Assembly (NCBI GenBank): GCA_937864255.1
Contig: CALMIT010000547.1
Span: 1-24,923 of the forward strand
DNA length: 24,923 nt
Reading direction: 5' to 3'
From: an uncultured Saprospiraceae bacterium
GTDB lineage: Bacteria; Bacteroidota; Bacteroidia; Chitinophagales; Saprospiraceae
In this document: piece by piece, positions 15,623 to 23,162 of the stretch
Layout of the letters: every line of letters begins with the position of its first letter
Numbering within the stretch: position 1 is the first letter of the stretch
Translations under genes and position numbers: made by a program
Notes under the pieces: model-generated
Databases searched by the model: none
What the model was told of the DNA's origin: nothing
Seen by the model: only the letters and a program-made list of their open reading frames with translations

Positions 15623-15778
15623 ATGGAATCCGCAAAAAAATCTTCCGCCCTTATTTGGTTGCTGGCACTGGTGTTTACGGTTATTACGGTAGGCATGATG
15701 TTTTACGTTCCTGAGTGGTTTTGGGTGCCGCTGCCTTTCATGCTCACTTTTATTGTGCAGGGTTTTCGGGCGATGTGA
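15623..15778 (+). CDS. Small two-segment membrane protein (51 residues)
   Basis: This is a short ORF starting at the ATG at 15623 and ending with TGA at 15776-15778. A good ribosome-binding site (AAAAGAG) directly precedes it and an exact TAnnTTTG lies upstream, so it is likely a real gene. The protein begins MESAKKSSA, then has a hydrophobic segment at about 9-29 and a second at about 32-48 (VPEWFWVPLPFMLTFIVQGF), ending in FRAM. The arrangement is a small hairpin in the inner membrane. I do not recognise a family. It is convergent with the TIGR03643-like gene, with only eight bases between the stops. Confidence 0.6.
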   Translation: MESAKKSSALIWLLALVFTVITVGMMFYVPEWFWVPLPFMLTFIVQGFRAM

Positions 15779-15786
15779 TTTTCTCC

Positions 15787-16065
15787 TTAGCGTTTACTGA
15801 TTTTATTGCCCGATACAGCGCGTTGGCGGCTGCATTTAAAGCGCGCCACTACCCTGCTGCGCAGTTTTTCGTGTTTGGTTTTTCTGCCTGCCATTCTTTT
15901 TCGCCACAGTTCAAAACTACTACGTTTCAGTTCATTGCGCATCAGCGCGATAACGGCGTCTTCATCCAGTCCAAATTGCCTCGCAATGGCTTCAAAAGGC
16001 GTGCGATCCTCCCAAGCCATTTCTATGATCCGATCTTTTTCTTGGATAGTTAATATTTTTTCCAT
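15787..16065 (-). CDS. TIGR03643 family protein
   Basis: This encodes 92 residues from the ATG at 16065, chosen because AAAAGGCGG precedes it as a ribosome-binding site and because family members begin near this point. The core DRIIEMAWEDRTPFEAIARQ, then FGLDEDAVIALMRNEL and SSFELWRKRMAGRKTKHEK match the TIGR03643 pattern, a small cytosolic protein with a helix-turn-helix-like core. The C-terminal region is basic (RSRVVARFKCSRQRA). The function of the family is not established; the fold and basic tail suggest nucleic-acid binding. Confidence 0.8.
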   Translation of the reverse strand: MEKILTIQEKDRIIEMAWEDRTPFEAIARQFGLDEDAVIALMRNELKRSSFELWRKRMAGRKTKHEKLRSRVVARFKCSRQRAVSGNKISKR

Positions 16066-16134
16066 CCGCCTTTTACAAATAACAGCGGCATTTGTTGACA
16101 AAAAGCGGATGGAAATTCGGAGCTGATTTTTGGA

Positions 16135-16224
16135 TTAGCTGCCAAAAAATAAAAGCCCGATGAGCGCCAGAAAGGCAAGAATTAAGACGCCAATAAAGAT
16201 TTTGAAAAAAATTTTGTCATTCAT
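16135..16224 (-). CDS. Very small single-pass membrane protein (29 residues)
   Basis: This is an ORF of 30 codons. The protein starts MNDKIFFKIFIGV, continues as one hydrophobic helix (LILAFLALIGLLFF) and ends in GS. It lies 65 bases downstream of the symporter stop on the same strand and could be co-transcribed. The positive N-terminus followed by a single helix is the usual build of small regulatory membrane peptides. The ribosome-binding site is weak and no family is recognised, so the call rests on composition and position. Confidence 0.45.
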   Translation of the reverse strand: MNDKIFFKIFIGVLILAFLALIGLLFFGS

Positions 16225-16289
16225 TTTAAGCGTGGTTTAGAAATGGAATGACTGTAAGTTTTTCGCGCGTCACCGGAGTTTTTGGCAAA

Positions 16290-17590
16290 TTATTGGGGAA
16301 GATTGTCGTCCCAGTTTTTCAGGTGCGGCTCGCCCAGCTTGCCCACACTTTTTGCTACCAGCAAAGCCACCGTGGCGTCGCTGGTCACGTTGGCGATGGT
16401 GCGACACATATCCAGCGGACGGTCAACTGCCAAAATCAGCGCAAGTCCGGCTTCGGGAATGCCCGCCTGCCCGAGTACGATAACCAGCATGACCATACCC
16501 GCGCCCGGCACCGGCGCAGCGCCGATGGAAGCCAGCGTCGCCGTGACGATGATACCCAATTGTGTGCCAACGGAAAGTTCCAATCCCATCGCCTGCGCAA
16601 TGAAAACCGCCGCCACCGCCTGGTACAAACTAGTGCCGTCCATGTTGACCGTAGCGCCTACCGGCAGCACAAAACCCGATACTTCTTTTTCTACGCCGAG
16701 GCGCTCTTCCACACATTCCATTGTGACGGGCAGGGTGGCTGCGCTGGAACTGGTAGAAAATGCAAGCAACTGCGCCGGCGCCATATTTTTCATAAAAAAG
16801 GAATAGGATTTTCCGGTAAAAATGCGGACGAGCATCGGGTAAAAAACCAGAATCAAAACTGCCAGCCCGATCAAAACGCTCACCGCATAGCCCAATAGTG
16901 CCACAAATAAATCCAAACCCGGCGACTCGACCACCAGCGCTGCCAGCAAGGCAAAGACTCCGTAGGGCGCCGAGAGCATGATCAAGTCCACTATTTTTAA
17001 AATGACTTCATTGAGTCCGTCAAAAAACAACTTTACGGGACGGGCTTTCTCTTCCGGTATCAAAACCAGCCCGATACCAAAAAGCAAAACCGCCACAATG
17101 ACCTGGAGCATATTGGTGTTGGTAGTAGCCGCATTAAAAATGTTGTCGGGAACTAAATCCACGAGCGGCTGCAAAGGCCCTTTATTTTGTTGTTCGATGG
17201 CGAGTTCTATCTTTTTGCCGGCTGCGTCGGAGTAAGTAGCGAGTAGCTGGTTGCGCGTTTCTTCCTGCATCAGGTAGCCGGGACGAACAATATTGACCAC
17301 TATCAAGCCCAGCGAAATAGCCACGACGGTGGTGAAAATATACCAGCCGAAAGTGCGGCCGCCGATGACAGAGAGTTTTGAAATATCTTTTAAATCAGAT
17401 ACGCCTTTGATCAAGGAAGCCACGATAAGCGGGATCGCAATTACTTTGAGCAGATTGATAAAAATGACGCCGAAAGGTTTGATCCAATCTATGACGAGAT
17501 TTTTCCAGCCGAGCTGGTTGGCGATATATCCAAAATAACGCCTGCCAACATACCCAGCAGGATTTGCCAATGAAGCGGTAGTTTTTTCAT
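16290..17590 (-). CDS. Dicarboxylate/amino acid:cation symporter (DAACS, GltP/DctA-like), frameshifted
   Basis: This inner-membrane carrier for acidic amino acids or C4-dicarboxylates is driven by Na+ or H+. The body, readable from about 17535 down to 16290, has the family signatures FSTSSSAATLPVTM (HP1 serine-rich loop), VNMDGTSLYQ (TM7 NMDGT), GAAPVPGAGMVM (HP2) and VDRPLDMCRTIANVTSD (TM8 with the substrate-contacting Arg and Asn). The true N-terminus, MKKLPLHWQILLGMLAGVI, starts at the ATG at 17590 in a different frame. One base appears to be missing in the A run at 17532-17535; restoring it reads AGVIFGYIANQLGW and gives 433 residues, a normal length. The NTF2-like gene lies 50 bases upstream on the same strand. 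Confidence 0.88.
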
Positions 17591-17640
17591 TTTGACGGAA
17601 GGTTTATTTGCCGGGAAGTATTTTGATGTTTGCTCGCGTA

Positions 17641-18114
17641 TTATTTCCAGCCCACGAAAGCGGAGTGTACGGCACTGACTTTCCAGGCATTGCGCCCCCA
17701 TCTGGCTACCAGGCGGACGCCTTTCAGGTGTTTGGTCTTTTTGCCGATGGTTTGGTATTCGTCAAAATTCACCCACACATAGCGCCCGGCGTTGATGAAC
17801 TGTATGTTTTCGCGACGAATACTTATTTTTTCCGGCTCGGAGTGGGTTTTCATATAACCAGTCACGAGGGTGTCGAGCTTTGCCCAACTGTCAGCTTCCA
17901 GCACTACCCCGCTTTCCTCCACGCAGTTCCACGAAATATCGCCTCTTTGCAGGTAAGTGTTGCGCCATTTTTCAATGTCTCTGTTGTAAAAAGCATTGCT
18001 TTCCGCCTCAATGGCTTCGAGGATAACTGTCTTCAAAGAGTCGGGAAGTCCGCGGGTTTGAGAAAAAGAAAATTGAGTGGTCAGGATTAAAGAAAACAGG
18101 AAAAAAAGACGCAT
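17641..18114 (-). CDS. Secreted NTF2/SnoaL-like protein
   Basis: This encodes 157 residues with a signal peptide (MRLFFLFSLILTTQFSFSQ). The mature part resembles the NTF2-like alpha+beta cone fold used by SnoaL/DUF4440-type proteins: VILEAIEAESNAFYNRDIEK (the typical first helices), WRNTYLQRGDISWN, then the strands INAGRYVWVNFDEYQT and GVRLVARWGRNAWKVSAVHS. This fold binds small hydrophobic ligands or acts as an enzyme, but no catalytic set is evident. It is the first gene of a possible two- or three-gene unit with the symporter and the tiny membrane protein. Confidence 0.75.
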   Translation of the reverse strand: MRLFFLFSLILTTQFSFSQTRGLPDSLKTVILEAIEAESNAFYNRDIEKWRNTYLQRGDISWNCVEESGVVLEADSWAKLDTLVTGYMKTHSEPEKISIRRENIQFINAGRYVWVNFDEYQTIGKKTKHLKGVRLVARWGRNAWKVSAVHSAFVGWK

Positions 18115-18219
18115 TTTATTATTTTTTCAGATGAGCGATAAGGATTTTGAAATGCAAAAAACGGAAACAAAAATCAGCTTTTTTTGCAAAAAATCAGTAT
18201 TCCGAAAAAGAATACGCGG

Positions 18220-18273
18220 GACTTTTTAAGTTGCTTTTAAAGTCCGTATCAGACTTTAGACATAAAAAAGTCT
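18220..18273 (+). promoter_or_regulatory. Alternating GACTTT/AAAGTC hexamers upstream of the OmpR-type regulator
   Basis: GACTTT at 18220-18225, AAAGTC at 18239-18244, GACTTT at 18252-18257 and AAAGTC at 18267-18272 form a series of inverted copies. The last two extend to AGACTTT/AAAGTCT. Just after them, AATATTTG at 18274-18281 is a seven-of-eight match to the -7 box. This is a candidate binding region for autoregulation, inferred from the repeats only. Confidence 0.45.
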
Positions 18274-18337
18274 AATATTTGCAAATTCTGTATAAATTGT
18301 TTTGAAAAATGCGGGCATTTTAATTTAAAAAAAAATC

Positions 18338-19030
18338 ATGAACTCAAATAAAATATTATTGGTAGAAGACGAGCCAAAGGTAGCCGCCGCTGTAGAAAAG
18401 GGCTTGCGTGAAAACGGTTTTGAGGTAGATGTGGCGCACGACGGAGTCTTGGGCAAACACTTCGCTACTTCGCGTAATTATGATTTGGTCATTCTCGATA
18501 TTCAGCTTCCGCATTTAAACGGTTTTGAAGTTTGCAAAGCCATCCGCGAAAAAAATACTTCCATCCCGGTAATCATGATGACGGCGCTGGGTGCGATAGA
18601 CGACAAGGTGTCCGGCTTTTCTTATGGCGCCGACGACTATGTGGTCAAACCTTTTGATTTCAGGGAATTGCTGGCGCGTGTGAAAGTATTTTTAAAACGG
18701 TCTTCCGAAATGGAAAACCCGGAGCAGATTTTGAAAATAGCCGACCTGGAAATCAATCTCGACACCAAAATCGTCAGGCGCGGCGGCAAAAATATAGATC
18801 TCACCGCCAAAGAATTTGCCTTACTGGAGTACCTGGTGCGCAACAAAGGGCGGGTCATTTCCAAAATGGATATCGCTGAAAAGGTCTGGGACATTAATTT
18901 TGATACGGGCACGAATGTGATCGAGGTGTATATCAATTTTTTGCGAAAGAAAGTGGACCGTGATTTTGACGTCAAACTCATTCATACAAAACCCGGCATG
19001 GGCTACCTGGTAAAATCGGAAACCACCTGA
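18338..19030 (+). CDS. OmpR-family response regulator
   Basis: This encodes 230 residues. The receiver domain has the acidic pair in VEDEP, the phosphoacceptor Asp54 in LVILDIQLPHLNGFEV, the Thr in IMMTALGA and Lys104 in VVKPFDF. A winged-helix DNA-binding domain follows from about 130 (IVRRGGKNIDLTAKEFALLE, LVRNKGRVISKMDIAEKVW, TNVIEVYINFLRKKV and the wing HTKPGMGYLV). The sensor kinase starts 37 bases downstream, so they form an operon. Sequence alone does not give the signal; regulators of this CusR/ArlR-like class often respond to metals or envelope stress. Confidence 0.94.
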   Translation: MNSNKILLVEDEPKVAAAVEKGLRENGFEVDVAHDGVLGKHFATSRNYDLVILDIQLPHLNGFEVCKAIREKNTSIPVIMMTALGAIDDKVSGFSYGADDYVVKPFDFRELLARVKVFLKRSSEMENPEQILKIADLEINLDTKIVRRGGKNIDLTAKEFALLEYLVRNKGRVISKMDIAEKVWDINFDTGTNVIEVYINFLRKKVDRDFDVKLIHTKPGMGYLVKSETT

Positions 19031-19067
19031 CGTACCTGTCTTTTCATTTCTGTTTCAATAGCTCCTT

Positions 19068-20465
19068 ATGAATATTCGCGCCAAGCTCACTTTACAATTT
19101 TCCATCATTGTAGCTTCTCTGTTGGTGTTATTTTCATCGGCAGTGTATTATTTTTCAGCTACTTACCGAAAAGAAGAATTTTTTTCCAGGCTGAAAGACC
19201 GGGCGCTCACGACGGCAAAGCTACTCGTCAACGTAGAAGAAGTAGATATCAACCTGCTGAAAATCATAGATCGAAACACCATCAATGCACTTTCGGAAGA
19301 ACGGATTTTGGTATATGACGTTGAAGGAGAGGTGGTGTATGCAAGCCGTGAAAATGCACAAATCAACGTAAGCCCCGCACAGATCGAGCAAGTGCGGCGC
19401 TACAAGTACATCGAATTTTCTGACGGGCGCTTCGAAGTGATCGGTATGATGTACAGCAATAATTCGCTCGAATATATTTTTTTCGCCAGCGCCTATGACC
19501 AGTTCGGGCGCAGCAAACTCCAAAATCTAAGAAATGTCTTGCTCATCGGCTTGGTTGTAGGTATTGTCATCATCCTGATCAGCGGACGCTTGTTTGCCGG
19601 ACAGGCGCTGGTGCCTATCGCAAAATTGAACACCGAAGTAGGTGAAATAACCGCACAAAAACTCAACATGCGGGTAAATGAGGGCAACAGAAAAGACGAG
19701 GTCGCCCTGCTCGCCATGAATTTTAACCGAATGCTGGAGCGGCTTTCCGCCGCTTTCGAGATGCAGCAAAATTTTGTGAGCAATGCTTCGCACGAATTGC
19801 GCACGCCGCTGGCTTCTATCATCAGCCAGTTGCAGGTGTCACTCACAAAAGACAGAAGTACCGACGAGTACAAAGAGGTTTTGCGCTCCGTGTTGGACGA
19901 TACGCGGAATTTGTCAAAACTGACCAACGGGCTGCTCGAACTCGCCCAATCTTCGGTAGAGTCGCAAAAATTTCTTTTCAGGCCGGTGCGGATGGATGAA
20001 GCGCTCTTTGAAGCACAGGAAGAATTAAAAGCACAACATCCTGACTATCAATTTTATATCAATTTTGAAGTGCTGCCTGAAGACGAGTCAGCTTTGCAAA
20101 TTTTTGGCAACGAGCACCTGCTCAAAACGGTATTTTTGAATCTGATGGAAAACGCCTGTAAGTTTTCTGACGATAAAAAGGTAGAAATCAGGTTGGGTTT
20201 TGAAAAAAATGAAATCAACATCCAGTTCATTGACAAGGGCGTAGGCATTCCTGAAGGCGACCTGGAAAAAATCTTCGAACCTTTTTATCGCAGCATCAAC
20301 GCGCAGCAGGTGCATGGCTACGGAATAGGCCTCTCCCTGTGTCAAAAAATAGTGCAGTTGCACAAAGGCGCACTAAAAGTGGACTCGACCGTAAGCGAGG
20401 GCACTACGATTACGCTTACCTTTCCTTTTTTCCGAAAAAAATCAAGCGGACAACACCGCGCCTGA
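19068..20465 (+). CDS. HAMP-domain sensor histidine kinase
   Basis: This encodes 465 residues and partners the preceding OmpR-type regulator. The first membrane segment spans about 8-30 and the second about 156-177 (NVLLIGLVVGIVIILISG), enclosing a periplasmic sensor region of about 125 residues. A HAMP linker follows (LVPIAKLNTEVGEIT). The HisKA domain carries His242 in NASHELRTPLASI. The ATPase domain shows LMENACKFSDD (N box), IDKGVGIPEGDLEKIFEPFY (G1/F) and GYGIGLSLCQKIV (G2), and the protein ends in a basic tail. All catalytic motifs are intact. The sensor region has no recognisable ligand motif. Confidence 0.94.
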   Translation: MNIRAKLTLQFSIIVASLLVLFSSAVYYFSATYRKEEFFSRLKDRALTTAKLLVNVEEVDINLLKIIDRNTINALSEERILVYDVEGEVVYASRENAQINVSPAQIEQVRRYKYIEFSDGRFEVIGMMYSNNSLEYIFFASAYDQFGRSKLQNLRNVLLIGLVVGIVIILISGRLFAGQALVPIAKLNTEVGEITAQKLNMRVNEGNRKDEVALLAMNFNRMLERLSAAFEMQQNFVSNASHELRTPLASIISQLQVSLTKDRSTDEYKEVLRSVLDDTRNLSKLTNGLLELAQSSVESQKFLFRPVRMDEALFEAQEELKAQHPDYQFYINFEVLPEDESALQIFGNEHLLKTVFLNLMENACKFSDDKKVEIRLGFEKNEINIQFIDKGVGIPEGDLEKIFEPFYRSINAQQVHGYGIGLSLCQKIVQLHKGALKVDSTVSEGTTITLTFPFFRKKSSGQHRA

Positions 20466-20485
20466 TTTTAATTCATTTTTAAAAA

Positions 20486-20524
20486 GCATTTAAGTGGCAT
20501 TTAAACGTGTGACCCACATCTTTG
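20486..20524 (+). promoter_or_regulatory. Direct repeat GCATTTAA with candidate promoter downstream
   Basis: GCATTTAA occurs at 20486-20493 and 20497-20504, a spacing of 11 bp, about one helical turn, typical of OmpR-family binding sites. CATCTTTG at 20517-20524 is a seven-of-eight match to the -7 box TAnnTTTG. No TTG is present at -33, which would fit an activator-dependent promoter. The position right after an OmpR-type two-component system suggests it as the activator; this is inference. Confidence 0.4.
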
Positions 20525-20529
20525 TAGCG

Positions 20530-20753
20530 TTACTTATTTACTGCTCAATCAAAAACAAATAAGCACAATTCCAAAAACTTGATTTAAATGGTCGTGTATT
20601 CCTTGAGATTTTTCTAAGAAAGGCAGGCTGAATTTGGTTTCCCAGAAAAAAATTCGGCCTGCACACTTAAACACAAAAGGTGAGTTTTTTTACACTTAAA
20701 ATGCCCATAAACCGGGGCCGGCAGGCGAGGTTTCTCTTTCTGCCGGTTTTTTT
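20530..20753 (+). ncRNA. Candidate small RNA or untranslated transcript
   Basis: A transcript starting just after the CATCTTTG box would run about 224 nt to the terminator at 20718-20753. Inside it GCAGGCTGAATTT at 20623-20635 pairs with AAATTCGGCCTGC at 20650-20662 (13 pairs, one U-G). No known RNA family was recognised. It could instead be a leftover 3' region of the kinase operon. Confidence 0.35.
20718..20753 (+). terminator. Rho-independent terminator
   Basis: CCGGCAG at 20718-20724 pairs with CTGCCGG at 20740-20746, followed by seven T residues at 20747-20753. It serves plus-strand transcription from the kinase operon or from the candidate RNA. Confidence 0.8.
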
Positions 20754-20779
20754 AAAGGCTTGAGTTTTCTTTTAAATTC

Positions 20780-20817
20780 AAAATGGCTTACCACTCCAAA
20801 AGTTGGTAAGCCATTTT
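20780..20817. terminator. Bidirectional terminator next to the DUF2853 gene
   Basis: AAAATGGCTTACCA at 20780-20793 pairs with TGGTAAGCCATTTT at 20804-20817, a perfect 14-pair stem flanked by A and T runs. It most likely ends the minus-strand DUF2853 transcript, whose stop is at 20841. Confidence 0.8.
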
Positions 20818-20840
20818 CCTTTCTGGGTGTTCTGATCGGA

Positions 20841-21176
20841 TTACTTATACTTTTTTTCCATGCCCAATTGCTGAACAAGCATATAGTAAAATACTGCTCT
20901 GTGTTTCATTTTTTCGTCATATTGTTCACAGGCAGCTTTGATGGCGGCATCCATTTTAGCCTCGTCAGTCATACCGAGTTTCTTTTTCAAAAAATTTGTT
21001 TTCACTCTGTCCAATTCGCTTTGATCGGTGCATGAAACGAGAGAAGCGTCTTTCAGATAAATGGATGGTCCGAGACCCTTGGCTACGGCAGCGAGCAGGT
21101 CGTCGTTTAAGGCTCCCTTTTTATTACTGCTTACAGCTTTTCTATAAACTTCCATTTTTTCATCGAACTTGCTCAT
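20841..21176 (-). CDS. DUF2853 family protein
   Basis: This encodes 111 residues from the ATG at 21176. The longer frame starting at 21215 adds residues not typical of the family. The family core is clear: MSKFDEKMEVYRKAV at the start, DDLLAAVAKGLGPSIYLKDA, then SLVSCTDQSELDRVKTNFLK and KKLGMTDEAKMDAAI, ending with HRAVFYYMLVQQLGMEKKYK. It is a small soluble all-helical cytosolic protein. The biochemical role of the family is unknown. It appears monocistronic, ended by the strong hairpin at 20780-20817. Confidence 0.88.
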   Translation of the reverse strand: MSKFDEKMEVYRKAVSSNKKGALNDDLLAAVAKGLGPSIYLKDASLVSCTDQSELDRVKTNFLKKKLGMTDEAKMDAAIKAACEQYDEKMKHRAVFYYMLVQQLGMEKKYK

Positions 21177-21291
21177 AGTAAAAAGTTGTTTGAGGGTTAA
21201 AAAAAGAATTATCACGCAATGATAATATTTTTATCTTCAAAACCCCGTAAATGCAAAGCTTTTCGTTTTTAGAAGTGACCGGCTAAAATGA

Positions 21292-21340
21292 AAAACCGGC
21301 AAGCGAAAACGCCCGAAAGCGTACGGTTTGCCGGTTTTTT
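21292..21340. terminator. Terminator of the Cys/His-rich export operon
   Basis: AAAACCGGCAA at 21292-21302 pairs with TTGCCGGTTTT at 21328-21338, and an inner ACGC/GCGT pairing extends the structure. T runs exist on both strands. It lies 38 bases after the stop of the minus-strand His-rich lipoprotein gene. Confidence 0.8.
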
Positions 21341-21378
21341 GTTCTGGAAATTATTTAAACGCACGTATCCGGCATTTT

Positions 21379-21798
21379 TTAGTGCGGATGTACGTGAAAT
21401 TCCACCGTTTCGGAAACCTCCCCTACTCCGTCTTCGTGACCCCACACTTTGGCTTCGAGCACCCAGTCAGTATGCGGATCAACGTCCAGTTTGAAAGTAT
21501 CGGTAAAATCGTATTCGCCGCTTGTTTCGTGTACGTGCGCTTCGTCGGGCTTGTTGTAAATGACCTGGCTCGGATTGGCTTTATTATAAATTTTCACATT
21601 GATATGGTGTACCGTTCCGCCATTGTGATCTTCGAATTGTACGTGAATGGCGATTTCGTCGCCCACTTTTTTATTGCTTGCATCCGGCGACAAAATATGC
21701 GCGTGATAATCCGTAGCGTCATCGTCGTGATCGTCCTCCTTCTCGCAGGCGATAAAAGCGGTAGAAAGCAAAAGCAAAAAGAAAAAGATATTTTTCAT
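21379..21798 (-). CDS. His/Asp-rich lipoprotein, putative metal binding
   Basis: This encodes 139 residues. The lipoprotein signal is MKNIFFFLLLLSTAFIAC with Cys18 as the lipid site. A strongly acidic, His-containing segment follows (EKEDDHDDDATDYHAHI), then a beta-sandwich-like domain (KVGDEIAIHVQFEDHNGG, VHHINVKIYNK, DEAHVHETSGEYDFTD, DWVLEAKVWGHEDG) and the end FHVHPH. The many His residues near Asp and Glu suggest surface or periplasmic binding of a transition metal. The layout is reminiscent of DUF4625-type lipoproteins, but I cannot confirm that. It starts 24 bases after the CDACGC barrel gene and is the last gene of a three-gene unit. Confidence 0.72.
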   Translation of the reverse strand: MKNIFFFLLLLSTAFIACEKEDDHDDDATDYHAHILSPDASNKKVGDEIAIHVQFEDHNGGTVHHINVKIYNKANPSQVIYNKPDEAHVHETSGEYDFTDTFKLDVDPHTDWVLEAKVWGHEDGVGEVSETVEFHVHPH

Positions 21799-21822
21799 GA
21801 TTTGAATCTTTGTTTTAAAAAT

Positions 21823-22716
21823 TTAGAAAAAGTAAGAAACGTCAATATTTACTCTGTTCATCGGAGTCACTTCCCCGTTTGAATAATCTTCGTACAACGG
21901 AATCTGAACGGACGAACCGATAAAAAAGTCTGAGACTTTAAAATTGATTCCTCCGCTGAAAAACAGGCCGCGCCCGCCCGTGCCTGCGTTTGAACGGCCG
22001 TTGGCAAAATGGTCGCTTTCAATCCACTCGCTGCTCAACCCGGCATTGGGCAAAACGATTACATTCTCACCCAAAAACCAGCGCCAAAAAGCGCGTGATG
22101 AGATCGAAGCCCGGCTGCCGAAGCGATAGCCCGTGGGGCTTTCACCGTTCAGGAGCCAGCCGGCGTTGGTCGTCACGCCCATTTTACCAAAATCGAGTTG
22201 TAAAGCAGTCTGCGCAATAAGTCCAAAACTGCCGGAGCCGAGATTGAAATTTTCAGGTAAATCAGCGTCGCTGATATCCCTGTCAAATTTTCCCGTCGGC
22301 AATTTTGCTCCGAGGGCGGCTTCCCAGTATATTTTTCCATTATCACCAAAGTATTTGTCGTTTACCAGTGCATAAGCGGCTGTGATTTTTGAATCTCCCA
22401 GCCCCTTTACGGTATATTTTTCGGCTTCTGCAGGCATTCTCAAATTGTATTGAAAAGGCAGCGAAAGCGCGACTTTCCATCGTGACCCCAAGTGGTATCT
22501 TCCGAAAATTTCGGAAGTGTAGAAATAATCCTTGCCCTGGTGGTGTCCGAGCGTGCGGAACGGCGTCAGGTACAAACCGACGCCCGCAAAATTGTTTCGA
22601 AATCCTTGCAAAACGCCCATTGAATTGCCGCTTGCGCTGCATCCGCAGGCGTCGCAGGCAGATAAGCTGCTGTGTGCAACGAGTACCAAGGCAAGTACAA
22701 AAATAATTCTTGCCAT
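21823..22716 (-). CDS. Outer-membrane barrel-like protein with N-terminal CDACGC motif
   Basis: This encodes 297 residues. The export signal ends in SLSA followed directly by CDACGCS (Cys21, Cys24, Cys26). LSAC fits a lipobox, so Cys21 may be lipidated. The remainder has alternating amphipathic strands typical of outer-membrane transporters: VGLYLTPFRT, IFGRYHLGSRWKVALSLPF, KITAAYALVNDKY, WEAALGAKLPTGKFD, FGLIAQTALQLDFGKMG and a final MNRVNIDVSYFF. LPTGK and the overall layout resemble MetA-pathway-type channel proteins. The Cys triad could bind a soft metal at the membrane face. It sits between the CHGKCH protein gene and the His-rich lipoprotein gene. Confidence 0.72.
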   Translation of the reverse strand: MARIIFVLALVLVAHSSLSACDACGCSASGNSMGVLQGFRNNFAGVGLYLTPFRTLGHHQGKDYFYTSEIFGRYHLGSRWKVALSLPFQYNLRMPAEAEKYTVKGLGDSKITAAYALVNDKYFGDNGKIYWEAALGAKLPTGKFDRDISDADLPENFNLGSGSFGLIAQTALQLDFGKMGVTTNAGWLLNGESPTGYRFGSRASISSRAFWRWFLGENVIVLPNAGLSSEWIESDHFANGRSNAGTGGRGLFFSGGINFKVSDFFIGSSVQIPLYEDYSNGEVTPMNRVNIDVSYFF

Positions 22717-22761
22717 TTCGTTTTATTTTTAAAAAAATGAAAATGGGTTTGCAGGTTGGAA

Positions 22762-23142
22762 TTAGGCTGTGCGGCGGCGGGGAGGATGAAAAACGCCTTT
22801 TTCTTCCAGATGAGCAAACAGTCCGGCAGGTTCGTGAAAGGCAGCTTTTGCATTGCTTTCCAAAAACCATTTTTTTAATTCCGGCTGCAATTGAATATAA
22901 GTGAGTTTGATGGGTTCCGGACTGGGCGGCGTGCCTGGCTCTGTGTCTTTTTTATGATTTTCTTCCAGCACTTTTTTGAGGTGACACTTGCCGTGGCAGG
23001 CTTTGGCAGGTACATTTTTATTGACGCATTTTTCCTGTTCGATGCGCTGTTGATTGATTTTAAATTCCACAAAAACGCCGATATCTTGCAAAGCAGGCAG
23101 TAATAGTAGCAAAGAAAATGATATGGAAAAAAACAAGCGCAA
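22762..23142 (-). CDS. Exported protein with CHGKCH motif, putative metal handling
   Basis: This encodes 126 residues. It starts at a TTG at 23142 because no in-frame ATG lies upstream near a plausible signal, and a well-placed promoter ends about 20 bases before it. The N-terminus (MRLFFSISFSLLLLLPALQ) is a signal peptide or membrane anchor. Then follows EFKINQQRIEQEKCVNK and AKACHGKCHLKKVLEE: Cys39, Cys49, His50, Cys53 and His54 form a compact potential metal site. The rest is charged and Pro-rich (EPGTPPSPEP) with no domain I recognise. It is the first gene of a unit with the CDACGC barrel gene (45 bases between) and the His-rich lipoprotein gene. Confidence 0.65.
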   Translation of the reverse strand: MRLFFSISFSLLLLLPALQDIGVFVEFKINQQRIEQEKCVNKNVPAKACHGKCHLKKVLEENHKKDTEPGTPPSPEPIKLTYIQLQPELKKWFLESNAKAAFHEPAGLFAHLEEKGVFHPPRRRTA

Positions 23143-23162
23143 TTCTCTAAATTTTACGGCGG

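Larger units (their letters stand above)
20466..20840. other. Intergenic region holding a possible RNA gene and two terminators
   Basis: This stretch of 375 bases has no convincing protein gene; the longest ATG frames on the plus strand are 9 and 20 codons. It holds, in order, an 11-bp-spaced direct repeat, a near-consensus promoter box, a stable hairpin, an intrinsic terminator and a second bidirectional terminator. The separate entries give positions. Confidence 0.6.

Noticed and set aside
16248..16898. Plus-strand ORF of 216 codons
   Set aside because: It is antisense to the symporter, whose minus-strand frame carries all family signatures. The plus translation is rich in His, Gln and Arg, as expected from a shadow frame.
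20588..20763. Plus-strand mini-ORFs of 9 and 20 codons after the kinase gene
   Set aside because: They lack ribosome-binding sites, and the second one runs through the terminator stem, so I treat the region as non-coding.
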